A DNA stretch of 64,000 bases from Myxococcota bacterium (GTDB lineage Bacteria > Myxococcota_A > UBA9160 > UBA6930). Below the pieces are notes generated by a model. The model was given only the letters and a program-made list of their open reading frames with translations. It searched no databases and was not told where the DNA came from. Within the stretch, counting starts at the first letter, position 1. Every line of letters begins with the position of its first letter. The stretch covers positions 1 to 64,000 of the forward strand of contig JANQFK010000022.1 in assembly GCA_028277885.1 (NCBI GenBank). Reading direction: 5' to 3'. The position numbers and the translations under genes were made by a program. Below, piece after piece: positions 35,393-49,259 of this stretch.

Positions 35393-36594
35393 GGCGCCCG
35401 GGATACCCGAGGCCGGCGCGGGCTGCCAGCGCGCGCGGGCAGGCGATCCAGGGCCGCGAGGGCGTCGATCACCCGGGCCAGGTCGGCCTCGCCGAGCTGG
35501 GGCCCGATCGGCAGCGAGAAGGTCGTGGCCCCGACGTGCTCGGCAACCGGGAAGCGGCCCGGCGCGTGGCCCAGGGTGCGGCGGTACCAGGGCTGCAGGT
35601 GGACCGGCTGGTAGTGGACGGCGGCCCCCACGCCGCGGCGCCGCAGCTCGAGCAGCCCCTCGTCGCGGTCGATGCCGTCGGCGCTGACGGTGAAGAGGTG
35701 CCAGGCGTGGCGGCCCGGTCCGTCGGGCGGCGGTCCCGACAGCCGCTCGAGGCGGCCGAGGGCCTCGCGGTAGCACGCCGCCTGCTCCTCGCGGGCGGTG
35801 AGGAAGCCCTCGAGCCGGCCGAGCTGCACCCGGCCCAGCGCGGCCTGGAGATCGGTCATGTTGTACTTGAAGCCGAGCTCCTGCATCTCGCTGCGCACCA
35901 GCTCGCGCGAGCCGTAGCGCTTCCAGGCGTCGTTGCTGAGCCCGTGGAGGCGCAGCCGCCGGTAGCGGCGCGCACGCGCCGCGCTGCGCGTGGTGAGCAT
36001 GCCGCCCTCGCAGCTCGTGAGGTTCTTGTTCGGGTAGAAGCTGAAGCAGGCGTCGGTGCCGCCGCCCACGGGCCGGCCGTCGGCGTAGGTGGCGCCCACG
36101 GCGTGGGCCGCGTCCTCGATCAGGGCCAGGCCGTGGCGCGCGGCGATGCGCCGCAGCGGCGTCATGTCGCAGGCCCGCCCGGCGAAGTGGACGGGCAGCA
36201 GGGCCCGGGTGCGCGGCGTGAGGGCGCGCTCGACCTGCTCCGGGTCGAGGTTGAAGGTGTCGGGCTCGACGTCGACCAGGACGGGCCGGGCGCCGGCGTG
36301 GAGGATCGCGTTCGCGGTGGCGACGAAGGTGAGGGTCGGGGTCACGACCTCGTCCCCGGGGCCCACGCCCGCGCCGAGCAGCGCGAGGTGGAGCGCCGCC
36401 GTGCACGACGAGACCGCGACGGCGTGGCGCGCCCCCACCGCGGCCGCGAACTCCTCCTCGAAGGCCGCCACCTCGGGTCCGGTCCCGATCCAGCCGCTGC
36501 GCATGACCCGCAGCACGGCCGCCTCCTCCTCGGGGCCGAGGCTCGGGACCCCGAAGGCGAGGAAGGCAGGGGAGGGGTGCTCGGCGGCCGCCAT
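35338..36594 (-). CDS. DegT/DnrJ/EryC1/StrS-family aminotransferase
   Basis: 418 aa from ATG 36594 (MAAAEHPSPAFLAFGVPSLG). Key blocks: VRSGWIGTGPEVAAFEEEFA, SSCTAALHLALLGAGVGPGD, TPTLTFVATANAILHAGARP, EDAAHAVGATYADGRPVGGG, Schiff-base Lys in FSFYPNKNLTSCEGG, and GFKYNMTDLQAALG. It resembles the ArnB/perosamine-synthase-like branch. It probably acts with the neighbouring epimerase and glycosyltransferase on a surface amino sugar. The C-terminal ~25 residues (RPRVSRAPCDRPSTTWAAGS) are low-similarity tail overlapping the next gene. Confidence 0.88.
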   Translation of the reverse strand: MAAAEHPSPAFLAFGVPSLGPEEEAAVLRVMRSGWIGTGPEVAAFEEEFAAAVGARHAVAVSSCTAALHLALLGAGVGPGDEVVTPTLTFVATANAILHAGARPVLVDVEPDTFNLDPEQVERALTPRTRALLPVHFAGRACDMTPLRRIAARHGLALIEDAAHAVGATYADGRPVGGGTDACFSFYPNKNLTSCEGGMLTTRSAARARRYRRLRLHGLSNDAWKRYGSRELVRSEMQELGFKYNMTDLQAALGRVQLGRLEGFLTAREEQAACYREALGRLERLSGPPPDGPGRHAWHLFTVSADGIDRDEGLLELRRRGVGAAVHYQPVHLQPWYRRTLGHAPGRFPVAEHVGATTFSLPIGPQLGEADLARVIDALAALDRLPARAGSPRRPRVSRAPCDRPSTTWAAGSPAARR

Positions 36595-36711
36595 GGCCTC
36601 GGGGATCGGCAGAACGGGTGCGGATCCTGAGAAGAACGGACGCGAACTCCCCGGAATCACGGAGTGGCGGCTCCCCTCAAGGCCCGAGGCCCGGCCTCCG
36701 ATCCGGGAGCC

Positions 36712-37929
36712 ATGCGCCCCGCTCGCGTCCTCTACGTGGTGGAGACCCTGGCCCCCTGCGGCACCACGGATCTGGTGCGCCAGCTCGCTTGCCAGCTCGA
36801 CCGGCGCCGCTTCGCGCCCGGGGTGCTGGCCCTGCGCGCGGAGGGCAGCGGGGGGCCGCCGGCGCGAGAGGCCGAGGGCGCGCGGCGCCTCGCCGAGGCG
36901 GAGATCCCCGCCGACACGTTGGCCCTGGATCCCGGCGTCTCCTTCCGTGGCCGCATCCGACCGCTGGTGGCCCGGCTCGCGCGCCAGCGACCGGACGTGA
37001 TCCATGCCCACAGCCGGCCGGGGGACCTGTGGAGCACCTGGGCCGCGGCCTCGGCCGGCGTGCCCGTGCGGCTCTACACCCGGCAGGCGACCTACGGCGG
37101 TCTCGCCGCGGCGACCCGGGCCCGCTACGCCCTCACCGCGCGGATCGCGACCCGGGTGGTGGCGCCCTCCGAGGCGGTGCGCAGCCATCTGGTCCGGCGC
37201 GAGGGCGTGCCGCGCGGCCGCATCGAGCTGATCCACGACGGCATCGACCTCGAGGCCCTGGCCCGGCCCGTTCCGGCCGCCGCCGTGCGACGGAGCCTCG
37301 GGGTGCCCGAGCACGCGCCCCTGGTGGGCTGCGTGGCCTCCCTCGAGCCGCGCAAGGGAGCCCACCACCTGGTCTCCGCCGCGGCGCGCCTGCGCGCGCG
37401 ACACCCGGAGGCGCGCTTCGTGTGGATCGGCGACGGCCCGGAGCGCGAGATCCTCGCTCGGCGCATCGCGTCCCTCGGGCTGGCGGACCGCTTCCTGCTG
37501 CCGGGCTTCCGCGCCGACTTCGCCGACTGCATCGCGGCCCTCGACGTCTTCGTGCTGCCGTCCCTGTGGGAGGGGTTCAACCTCTCGCTCCTCACCGCCT
37601 GTGCGCTCGGCCGCGCCGTGGTCGCGACCCACCTCGCCTCCAACCGCGAGATGATCGTGCCCGGCACCACCGGGCTCCTGCCCACGCCCCCGGAGCCGGT
37701 GCTCGAGGCCCGCGACGACGACGTCGACCCCGACGCCCTCGCCGACGCGATCCACGGCCTGCTCCAGGACTCGGAGCGCCGGGCGCGGCTGGGGGCCCGG
37801 GCCCGCCAGCACGCCTGGGCGCGCTTCGGCGCCCGCGCCATGGCGGCCCGCCACGAGGAGCTCTACGGCCGCCTGCTGCGCCGGCGCGCCCGAGCGCGGG
37901 CCGCGGCGCCGCTCCACCCCACGCCCTGA
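36712..37929 (+). CDS. GT4-family glycosyltransferase
   Basis: 405 aa from ATG 36712 (MRPARVLYVVETLAPCGTT). GT-B fold: N-terminal acceptor half with VIHAHSRPGDLW; C-terminal donor half with VGCVASLEPRKGAHHLVSAA, WIGDGPEREIL, FLLPGFRADFADCIAALDVF and SLWEGFNLSLLTACALGRAV. The family EX7E motif is present as E-GFNLSLL-T, so the second Glu is Thr. Transfers a sugar from a nucleotide donor onto a surface glycan or lipid acceptor. Divergent from the DegT gene. Confidence 0.88.
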   Translation: MRPARVLYVVETLAPCGTTDLVRQLACQLDRRRFAPGVLALRAEGSGGPPAREAEGARRLAEAEIPADTLALDPGVSFRGRIRPLVARLARQRPDVIHAHSRPGDLWSTWAAASAGVPVRLYTRQATYGGLAAATRARYALTARIATRVVAPSEAVRSHLVRREGVPRGRIELIHDGIDLEALARPVPAAAVRRSLGVPEHAPLVGCVASLEPRKGAHHLVSAAARLRARHPEARFVWIGDGPEREILARRIASLGLADRFLLPGFRADFADCIAALDVFVLPSLWEGFNLSLLTACALGRAVVATHLASNREMIVPGTTGLLPTPPEPVLEARDDDVDPDALADAIHGLLQDSERRARLGARARQHAWARFGARAMAARHEELYGRLLRRRARARAAAPLHPTP

Positions 37930-37975
37930 GCCGCGCGCCCGCCTGTGGTACGACTCCGGCACCACCGGAGGCCCC

Positions 37976-38833
37976 ATGAACCTGCTGGGACAGCCCGCCC
38001 ACGTCGGCCGCCACTGCGGCAGCCACGAGTACGACGTCACCCCCGAGGTCGTGGCGTTCTACGCCGACGCCCTCGACGACCGCCACCCGCTCCAGGCCGA
38101 CTTCGCGCCGCCGCTGCTCCACCACTCCGAGTGCTACACCGTGCTCGGCGAGTGGTACCTGAAGAACCTGTTCGGGAACCTCCACGCCCGCCAGGACTGG
38201 GAGCTCTTCGCGCTCATCCGGATCGGCAGCCGGGTGCGCACGCGCTCCACCATCGTCGAGCGCTACGCGAAGCGCGGACGCGACTACGTGGTGAACGAGA
38301 CGGACCTGATGGACGCCGCCGACGGCCGCCTGCTCGTGCGTGGCCGCACCCACCAGTCCTTCCTGCCTCCCGAGAAGGAGAAGGGCGACGGCTTCGTGGT
38401 GGACGAGAGCACGGCGAAGAAGAAGGAGCCGCGGGCCCCGTTCCCCACCGCCACCGGCGAGGACCTCGAGCCCGTGGTGAAGACCGTGGACGCCCGGCGC
38501 TGCTGGATGTTCTCCGGCCCCGGGCGCAACTACCACACCGACGCCGAGGAGGCGCGCAAGCTGGGCTTCCCCAACATCGTGGTCCAGGGCATGATGAGCA
38601 CCTGCTTCGTCTCCGAGGTGATGCAGCGGCGCTTCGGGATGGGCTGGCTCGAGGGGGGCAAGCTGAGCGTGAAGCTCACCAACGTGCTCTGGGTGGACGA
38701 GCGCGTCACCGCCCACGCCCGGGAGCGCGAGCGCCACGCCGAGGGCACCCGCACCCGCGTCCACTGCGACGTCTGGATCGACAAGGACGACGGCACCCGG
38801 ATCCTGCTCGGCGACGCGAGCGGGCTCGAGTAG
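37976..38833 (+). CDS. MaoC-like double hot-dog dehydratase/hydratase
   Basis: 285 aa, about twice a single hot-dog domain. The second half carries NYHTDAEEARKLGFPNIVVQ-GMMS, the Asp/His-containing MaoC hydratase segment, with GRTHQSFLPPEKEK and VKLTNVLWVDERV as further family blocks. Likely hydrates an enoyl-CoA or binds a related acyl-CoA. GGAGG ribosome-binding site just before the ATG. It is separate from, but fits with, the several acyl-CoA ligases and the thiolase in the window. Confidence 0.8.
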   Translation: MNLLGQPAHVGRHCGSHEYDVTPEVVAFYADALDDRHPLQADFAPPLLHHSECYTVLGEWYLKNLFGNLHARQDWELFALIRIGSRVRTRSTIVERYAKRGRDYVVNETDLMDAADGRLLVRGRTHQSFLPPEKEKGDGFVVDESTAKKKEPRAPFPTATGEDLEPVVKTVDARRCWMFSGPGRNYHTDAEEARKLGFPNIVVQGMMSTCFVSEVMQRRFGMGWLEGGKLSVKLTNVLWVDERVTAHARERERHAEGTRTRVHCDVWIDKDDGTRILLGDASGLE

Positions 38834-38848
38834 CTCCAGCCCGGCCCG

Positions 38849-42126
<3,278 letters not shown>

Positions 42127-42130
<4 letters not shown>

Positions 42131-43323
42131 GGCCGGCTCCGGGCGAGCTCCGCGCTCTCCACCGCGATGCGCACCGCCATGCCGTCCACCGCGGCGGAGA
42201 GCGGCGACACGCAGACCTGCTCGCCTGCGCGGAGACCCGCGCCGATCACGACGCGCTCGCGCTCGGTGCGCAGCACCTCGACGTCGCGGAAGCGCAGGCG
42301 TCCCTCGGCGTCCACCACCAGCACGCGGTCGCCCTCGCGCAGGGCGGCGCGGGGCAGCACCACCGCGTCCGCGACCGAGCGGCCCTCGATCTCCGCCTCC
42401 ACGAACAGGCCCACGGCGAGCGGCGGCGCGGCGCCGGCCTCGCCGCGGCCGTAGGGGTCCTCCACCCGCGCGACGGCGTTCACCATCCGGCTGCGCGGGT
42501 CGATCTCGCCCTCGGTGCGCACGATGCGTCCCGTCCACACCTGGGACGCGCCGGCGAACTCGGCTCGCAGCTTCACCGTCGGGCCCGCCTCGTGGGCCTC
42601 GGGCTCGGCGGCGGCGGCGCGGCGGCCGAGGGGCAGGTCGAGGAAGGCGAGCTCGCGGTCCGGCAGCGGCAGGCGCACCTCGGCCCAGTCGACGGCGTAG
42701 AGGGTCGCCACCGAGACGCCCCGGGAGACGAACTGGCCCACGTCGACGCGCTCCTCGCGCACGCGGCCCGCGTAGGGGGCGACGAGCTCGGTGCGCTCGA
42801 GGTCCCGCTCGGCCCGGGTCACCCGGGCGCGGGCCTCGCGCAGCGCGGCCTGGGCCACGCGGGCGGCGTTCTCCGCGTCGTCGATGCGGGCCTGGCTGGT
42901 CACCGACTGGGCGGCGAGGCGGCGCTGGCGCTCGAGCTCCTTGCGGGCGCGGGCGGCCTCGCTCGACGTGCGCGCCACGGCGGCGCGGGCGCTCTCGAGC
43001 TCGATCTCGTAGTCGGTGCGCTCGACGCGCAGCAGCGGCTCCCCCTCCTCGAAGGAGCCCCCCGAGACCAGGCCCGGGGAGAGCCACACCACCTCGCCCG
43101 ACACCTGGGGCACCAGCTCGCTCTCGGTGCGCGGCACCACGGTGCCCTGGGTGTGGACCGCGAAGCGGACGGGCTCGGGCGCGACCGTCACGACGCGCAC
43201 CAGCGGGGCCACCGCCTCGGGCGGCTCCGGCTCCACCACCGGCCGCGTGAGCCAGACCAGCGCCGTGGCGAGCAGCCCGGCGCCGAGGACGTAGAGGGCG
43301 ATCACGGCCTTGCGGAAGCTCAT
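42127..43323 (-). CDS. RND membrane-fusion protein (HlyD/AcrA family), second system
   Basis: 398 aa from ATG 43323, overlapping the TetR stop (ATGA). Single N-terminal membrane anchor (VIALYVLGAGLLATALVWLT), no lipobox. Lipoyl half VPQVSGEVVWLSPGLVSGGS, coiled-coil hairpin about residues 110-190 (SSEAARARKELERQRRLAAQ), second lipoyl half VAPYAGRVREERVDVGQFVS, then beta-barrel and MP domains. Adaptor for the RND pump directly downstream. Confidence 0.92.
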
Positions 43324-44036
43324 GCGGATCCTCCTTCGGGCGCCGGGGCGGCCGGCCGCGTCGCGCGCATCCCGGCGGCGACGAAGTCCAGCATCCGCTG
43401 AAGCAGGCTCTCGTCGGAGAGCTCGCCGAGGTCGAGGGGCGTGCCCGGCACGGACTCGAGGTGGCCCGCCATCACGTGCACCATCACGCCCACGGTGAAC
43501 TGCCAGCCGAGTGCGATCGCCTCGGGGCCGTGGCCCGGCAGGGCGCGATCCAGTGCGCCCATGAAGCGGGCCCCGATGCTGCTGAACATCTCGCGCTTGA
43601 TGGCGTTCACGAGCTCCGGCGGATCGGAGTAGAGCCGCGCCGCGACGCGCCGGTAGCGCATGCGGGACTCGACGCTCGCCGAGCGCATCTCGAAGCCGGG
43701 GCGCAGGAAGGCGTCGAGGACGGCCTCGAGCGAGGGGCGGGCGCCGTCGGCCTCCAGGGCGTCGAGGCGCTCGATCCGCAGCCGGTTCACCGGCTCGAGG
43801 CGCCGCATCAGGGTCGCGCGGAGCAGGCCCTCCTTGGAGCCGAAGTGGTAGTTGACCGCCGAGAGGCTCGAGGCGGCGGCGCTCGTGATCGCGCGCATCG
43901 AGGTCCCCTCGAAGCCGCGCTCGGCGAACAGGTCCTCGGCGGCGTCGAGCAGGCGCTCCCGGGTGTCCTGGCCGCGATCGGGGCTGCCGGAGCCGTCCGG
44001 GGTCTCGGTGGGGGTGGGCTGGATCTCGCTGGCCAA
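43320..44036 (-). CDS. TetR/AcrR-family regulator of the second efflux operon
   Basis: 238 aa from a TTG (44036) with GGAG 7 bp upstream; no ATG or GTG fits better downstream of the promoter at 44098-44126. HTH: RERLLDAAEDLFAERGFEGT, then MRAITSAAASSLSAVNYHFG. The C-terminal domain matches CerR-type TetR regulators (DLGELSDESLLQRMLDFVAA). An N-terminal ~30-residue Pro/Thr-rich lead precedes the HTH. It lies first in the TetR-MFP-RND operon, with palindromic operators about 47-73 bp upstream of the start. Confidence 0.85.
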   Translation of the reverse strand: MASEIQPTPTETPDGSGSPDRGQDTRERLLDAAEDLFAERGFEGTSMRAITSAAASSLSAVNYHFGSKEGLLRATLMRRLEPVNRLRIERLDALEADGARPSLEAVLDAFLRPGFEMRSASVESRMRYRRVAARLYSDPPELVNAIKREMFSSIGARFMGALDRALPGHGPEAIALGWQFTVGVMVHVMAGHLESVPGTPLDLGELSDESLLQRMLDFVAAGMRATRPAAPAPEGGSA

Positions 44037-44082
44037 ACGGCGTCTCCAAACGGGCGGGCTCCCATGGGCGCTCGGGAGCCCT

Positions 44083-44109
44083 CGAACGGTCGTTCGGAAC
44101 GTACGTTCC
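44083..44109 (-). promoter_or_regulatory. Tandem palindromic operator for the TetR regulator
   Basis: Perfect 14-bp palindrome GGAACGTACGTTCC (44096-44109) adjoins a second, slightly imperfect repeat CGAACGGTCGTTCG (44083-44096). Both use the half-site GAACG/CGTTC typical of TetR-family operators. The first overlaps the predicted -10 box, so binding would block transcription. Confidence 0.7.
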
Positions 44110-44126
44110 AGATCTGAAGCTGTCAA
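44098..44126 (-). promoter_or_regulatory. Promoter of the second TetR-MFP-RND operon
   Basis: On the minus strand: consensus TTGACA (44126-44121), 17-bp spacer, TACGTT (44103-44098). The -10 lies inside the operator palindrome. Strongest promoter-plus-operator arrangement in the window. Confidence 0.65.
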
Positions 44127-44255
44127 ATCGGGGGAGGGGGGCCGCGCCTCGGGAGCGGGGCGGCCGGGACGGCCGCCGGCGGGCTTCCTGGGGCCTAGCT
44201 GGCGGGCCGGGCGCAGCCCAGCGGCGGCTCCGGATGTGGGGGCCATCGGGGGCGG

Positions 44256-45239
44256 CTACTCGTCGCCACCGCCTCCGGCCGCCCGGCTGATCTGCTCCGC
44301 CTTGATCTTCCCGGGCTCGAACTTCGCTGCCTTGTCCTGCATGTGGTCGAGCAGGCCCTCGACGTCGGGCGCGGGCTTGCCCCGGGGCCGGAAGGGCCGG
44401 ATGCGCGCCACCACGAAGTTGCGCAGGTAGGGGCTGTCGAAGCCCCGCTCCTTCAGCCCGGCGATGATCCCGGTCACCTGGGCGTCGATGGCGAGCAGCC
44501 GCTCGGCCCAGCCCGCGCGGCGCTCGAGGGCCGCCGCGATGCCGCCGTCGGAGAACGCGTCGCTGGCGCGCAGCGCCGGCGCGTAGGCGCCCCCGGCGAA
44601 GCGCGCCCGCCCCTCGTAGCAGAGGCCCAGGGTGACGAGGGCCGCCTCCTCGAGCTCGAGGGCGTAGCGGCTCTCGGGCGCTTCGGGCTCCGCCTCGGCC
44701 AGCCCGCGCGCCATGCGCACGGCCTCGAGGGCGCGCTCCTTCACCGTGTGGGCCTTCTCGGTGTTGAGGGCGAGGATGCGGTAGGCGAGGGCGGGGTCCG
44801 CGGAGACGAGGGCGGTCACGCTCCTCGCGCCGAGGCGCGTGAGCGCGGTCAGCCGGTGCAGCCCGTTGGGGGTCCAGAAGCGCACGGGCGCGGGGGTGGC
44901 GTCCGGCGCCGGCACCGCGACCAGCGGATCCAGGAACACGTCGAGCTTCTCGATCACGTCGGTGAGCCGCTTGGCGTGGGCGTCGGAGAGGTCGCGCTGG
45001 AAGGGCGTGGGCGCCACGCTCTCGACGGGGAGCGCGGCGAGGGCCAGCCAGTGGCCGCCGAGGGGGTCGCGGTAGTGGGCCAGCGCGCTCCCGCCGGCCT
45101 CGCGGATCGCGTCGTCCAGGGCCTCGGCGGCGGCGGGCGGGTCGCCGGCCGCCACCTCGGCCGCGGCCAGCCCGCGCGAGCCCGGCTCCGCGGCCTTCTT
45201 CCGCGTGGTCTTCCGCGTCGCCTTCTTTCTCGCCGCCAC
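44256..45239 (-). CDS. ParB-like nucleic-acid-binding protein with Lys/Arg-rich N-terminus
   Basis: 327 aa from GTG 45239, with GGGAGG upstream. Residues 1-20 are AARKKATRKTTRKKAA-like, a histone-H1-type basic tail. Residues about 60-150 (PFQRDLSDAHAKRLTDVIEK, LDPLVAVP, WTPNGLHRLTALTRLG) look like a ParB/Spo0J N-domain, with LHRLTAL in place of the usual GHRR box. The C-terminal half is helical (ALELEEAALVTLGLCYEGRA; SPYLRNFVVARIRP). No parA neighbour and not in a parAB context, so a chromosomal ParB-like orphan; DNA- or nucleotide-binding is inferred. Divergent from tilS. Confidence 0.75.
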   Translation of the reverse strand: MAARKKATRKTTRKKAAEPGSRGLAAAEVAAGDPPAAAEALDDAIREAGGSALAHYRDPLGGHWLALAALPVESVAPTPFQRDLSDAHAKRLTDVIEKLDVFLDPLVAVPAPDATPAPVRFWTPNGLHRLTALTRLGARSVTALVSADPALAYRILALNTEKAHTVKERALEAVRMARGLAEAEPEAPESRYALELEEAALVTLGLCYEGRARFAGGAYAPALRASDAFSDGGIAAALERRAGWAERLLAIDAQVTGIIAGLKERGFDSPYLRNFVVARIRPFRPRGKPAPDVEGLLDHMQDKAAKFEPGKIKAEQISRAAGGGGDE

Positions 45240-45275
45240 CGGGCACCTCCCCGAGCGAGCATATAAGATCGCGTC

Positions 45276-46286
45276 ATGATCCAACGCGCGGTCCTCGCGG
45301 CGGCGCGCGCCCACGGCCTCGCGGGTCGGCGGGTCCTGGTCGCCGTCTCCGGCGGCGTCGACTCCACGGTGCTGCTGCATCTGCTGCGCGAGGGCGCGAC
45401 GGCCCTCGACCTCGAGCTCGCCGTGGGCCACGTCGACCACGGGCTGCGCGGCGCGGCCTCGGCGGCCGACGCCGAGTTCGTGGGCCGGCTGGCGGCGAAG
45501 CTCGACCTGCCGTTCCTGTCGGCCCGGGTGGCGCCCGGGTCGCTCCGCGCGGGCCGCCCCAGCCGCGCGCGTCCGACCCTCCAGGAGGCCGCGCGGCGCG
45601 CCCGCTACGACGCGCTGGACGGGCTGGCCCGCCGCACCGGCGCCGAGCGGATCGCCACCGCCCACACCGCGGACGACCAGGCGGAGACGGTGCTGCTGCG
45701 GCTGCTGCGCGGTGCCGGCCCCGACGGCCTGGGCGGCATCCCGGAGCGCTCCCCGGACGGCCGGCTGGTGCGACCGCTCCTGGGCGTGACCCGGGCGCAG
45801 ATCCTCGCCTGGGCCGGAGAGCGGGGCATCGACTGGCGCGAGGACCCCAGCAACGCGGACCCACGCTTCGCCCGGGCGCGGCTGCGCGGCCGGTGGCTTC
45901 CGGGCCTCGCCGAGGAGTTCAACCCGCGGCTGCTCAGGGCCCTCGCCGATCTGGCCGAAGCGCAACGCAGGGACGCGGAGTGGATCGACGCGTGGGTGGA
46001 GCACGAGGCGGCGAGGCGGCTCCGGATGGAGCCCGACGGGCTGGCCATCGAGGCCGGGGGGTGGTCCGCGCTTCCCGAGGCCCTGGCGCGGCGCCTGGCG
46101 CGCCGTGCGCTCCGCGAGCTGGGTGGCGGGCGTGAGGTCTCCCGCACCCATCTCCATCGCATGCTGGAGTTCCTCCGCAGCGGCCGGCGGGGCGCCGAGC
46201 TCCAGTTCCCTGGGGGAATCGTGCTTCGCCGGGGCCGCGACGGGTTCCGCCTCTCGCGGCCGGTGGGGCGCGATGGCTCCGGCTAG
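45276..46286 (+). CDS. tilS: tRNA(Ile)-lysidine synthase (TilS)
   Basis: 336 aa. N-type ATP-pyrophosphatase PP-loop VAVSGGVDSTVLLHLL; VGHVDHGLRG; TAHTADDQAETVLLRLLRGA; GIDWREDPSNADPRFARARL. Adds lysine to C34 of tRNA-Ile2 (CAU) so it reads AUA. A TATAAG hexamer (45262-45267) lies 8 bp before the ATG and no ribosome-binding site is visible, so it might be leaderless or the TATA is chance. Followed after 150 bp by ftsH. Confidence 0.93.
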   Translation: MIQRAVLAAARAHGLAGRRVLVAVSGGVDSTVLLHLLREGATALDLELAVGHVDHGLRGAASAADAEFVGRLAAKLDLPFLSARVAPGSLRAGRPSRARPTLQEAARRARYDALDGLARRTGAERIATAHTADDQAETVLLRLLRGAGPDGLGGIPERSPDGRLVRPLLGVTRAQILAWAGERGIDWREDPSNADPRFARARLRGRWLPGLAEEFNPRLLRALADLAEAQRRDAEWIDAWVEHEAARRLRMEPDGLAIEAGGWSALPEALARRLARRALRELGGGREVSRTHLHRMLEFLRSGRRGAELQFPGGIVLRRGRDGFRLSRPVGRDGSG

Positions 46287-46436
46287 GACCCGCGGGGGTG
46301 CGGCGCCACGGCGCATGCTACCCTCCGGATGCTCCCAAGCATCAGAAGGATCGAGGACGGGCAGCCCCGGGGGGAGCAGCGAGGACACTCGTCGGCCCCA
46401 TCGTCCCCGGGTGGAGAAGCGGCGCCAGGAGACCAA

Positions 46437-48353
<1,917 letters not shown>

Positions 48354-48392
48354 CCCCGAGCGCGCCGAGGACCGCCTCCCAGGGAGAAGCCC

Positions 48393-49259
48393 GTGACCCA
48401 GCACCCGACGATCCTCCCGCGCGACCGCGTGACGATCGTCGGGGTGCTGAACGTCACCCCCGACTCCTTCTCCGACGGCGGCCGCTTCGTGGGCGACACC
48501 GGCCTCGACCTCGAGGCCGCCGTGGCGGCGGGCGCCGCCCTGGCGGCCGAGGGCGCCCGCTGGATCGACGTGGGCGGCGAGTCGACCCGGCCCGGCTCGC
48601 GCGCCGTCCCCGTGGAGGAGGAGATCGCGCGCACGCGACCGGTGATCGAGGCGCTCGCCAAGGAGCTCCCGGTCCCGCTCTCCATCGACACCCGCAAGGC
48701 CGAGGTCGCCGAGGCCGCCCTCGAGGCCGGCGCCCGGGTGGTGAACGACGTCTCCGGCGGCGCCCACGACCCGGCGCTGCTCGCCGTGGCGGCGCGCGCC
48801 GGCGCCGGGCTCGTCCTCGGGCACCTGCGCGGCGAGCCCGCCACCATGCAGGATGGGATCGCGTTCGACGACGTGGTGGCCGAGGTGGGGGACGAGCTCG
48901 AGGCCGCCGTGTCCCGGGCGCGGGACGCGGGCGTGCCCCGCGCCCGCCTCGCCGTCGACCCCGGCATCGGGTTCGGCAAGCAGCTCGACCACAACCTCGC
49001 GCTGCTCGCCAACGTGGGAGCGCTGCGCCGGCGCCTGGGTCTGCCGGTCCTGGTCGGTCCCTCGCGCAAGTCCTTCCTCGGCGCCCTCACCGGGGATCCG
49101 GCCGCCGAGCGCGACCTCGCCAGCCACGCGGCCTGCGCGGTGGCGATCTTCGCCGGCGCCGACGCGGTGCGGGTCCACGACGTGGCCGGGGCGCGGCGCG
49201 CCGTCGCCGTCGCCGAGGCGCTGCGTGGCGCGCGCGCGGCGGGGGAGGGGGCGGCGTGA
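48393..49259 (+). CDS. folP: Dihydropteroate synthase (FolP)
   Basis: 288 aa, GTG start with GGGAGAAG upstream. VGVLNVTPDSFSDGGRF, VGGESTRPGSRAVPVEEE, VNDVSGGAHDPALLAV, DPGIGFGKQLDHNLALLANV and VGPSRKSFLGALTG are the pterin- and pABA-binding blocks. Joins pterin to p-aminobenzoate in folate synthesis; the sulfonamide target. Overlaps cdaA by 4 bp (GTGA). Confidence 0.96.
   Translation: MTQHPTILPRDRVTIVGVLNVTPDSFSDGGRFVGDTGLDLEAAVAAGAALAAEGARWIDVGGESTRPGSRAVPVEEEIARTRPVIEALAKELPVPLSIDTRKAEVAEAALEAGARVVNDVSGGAHDPALLAVAARAGAGLVLGHLRGEPATMQDGIAFDDVVAEVGDELEAAVSRARDAGVPRARLAVDPGIGFGKQLDHNLALLANVGALRRRLGLPVLVGPSRKSFLGALTGDPAAERDLASHAACAVAIFAGADAVRVHDVAGARRAVAVAEALRGARAAGEGAA

Noticed and set aside
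45262-45267. TATAAG as firm tilS promoter
   Set aside because: No matching -35 and only 8 bp from the start codon; kept only as a remark.
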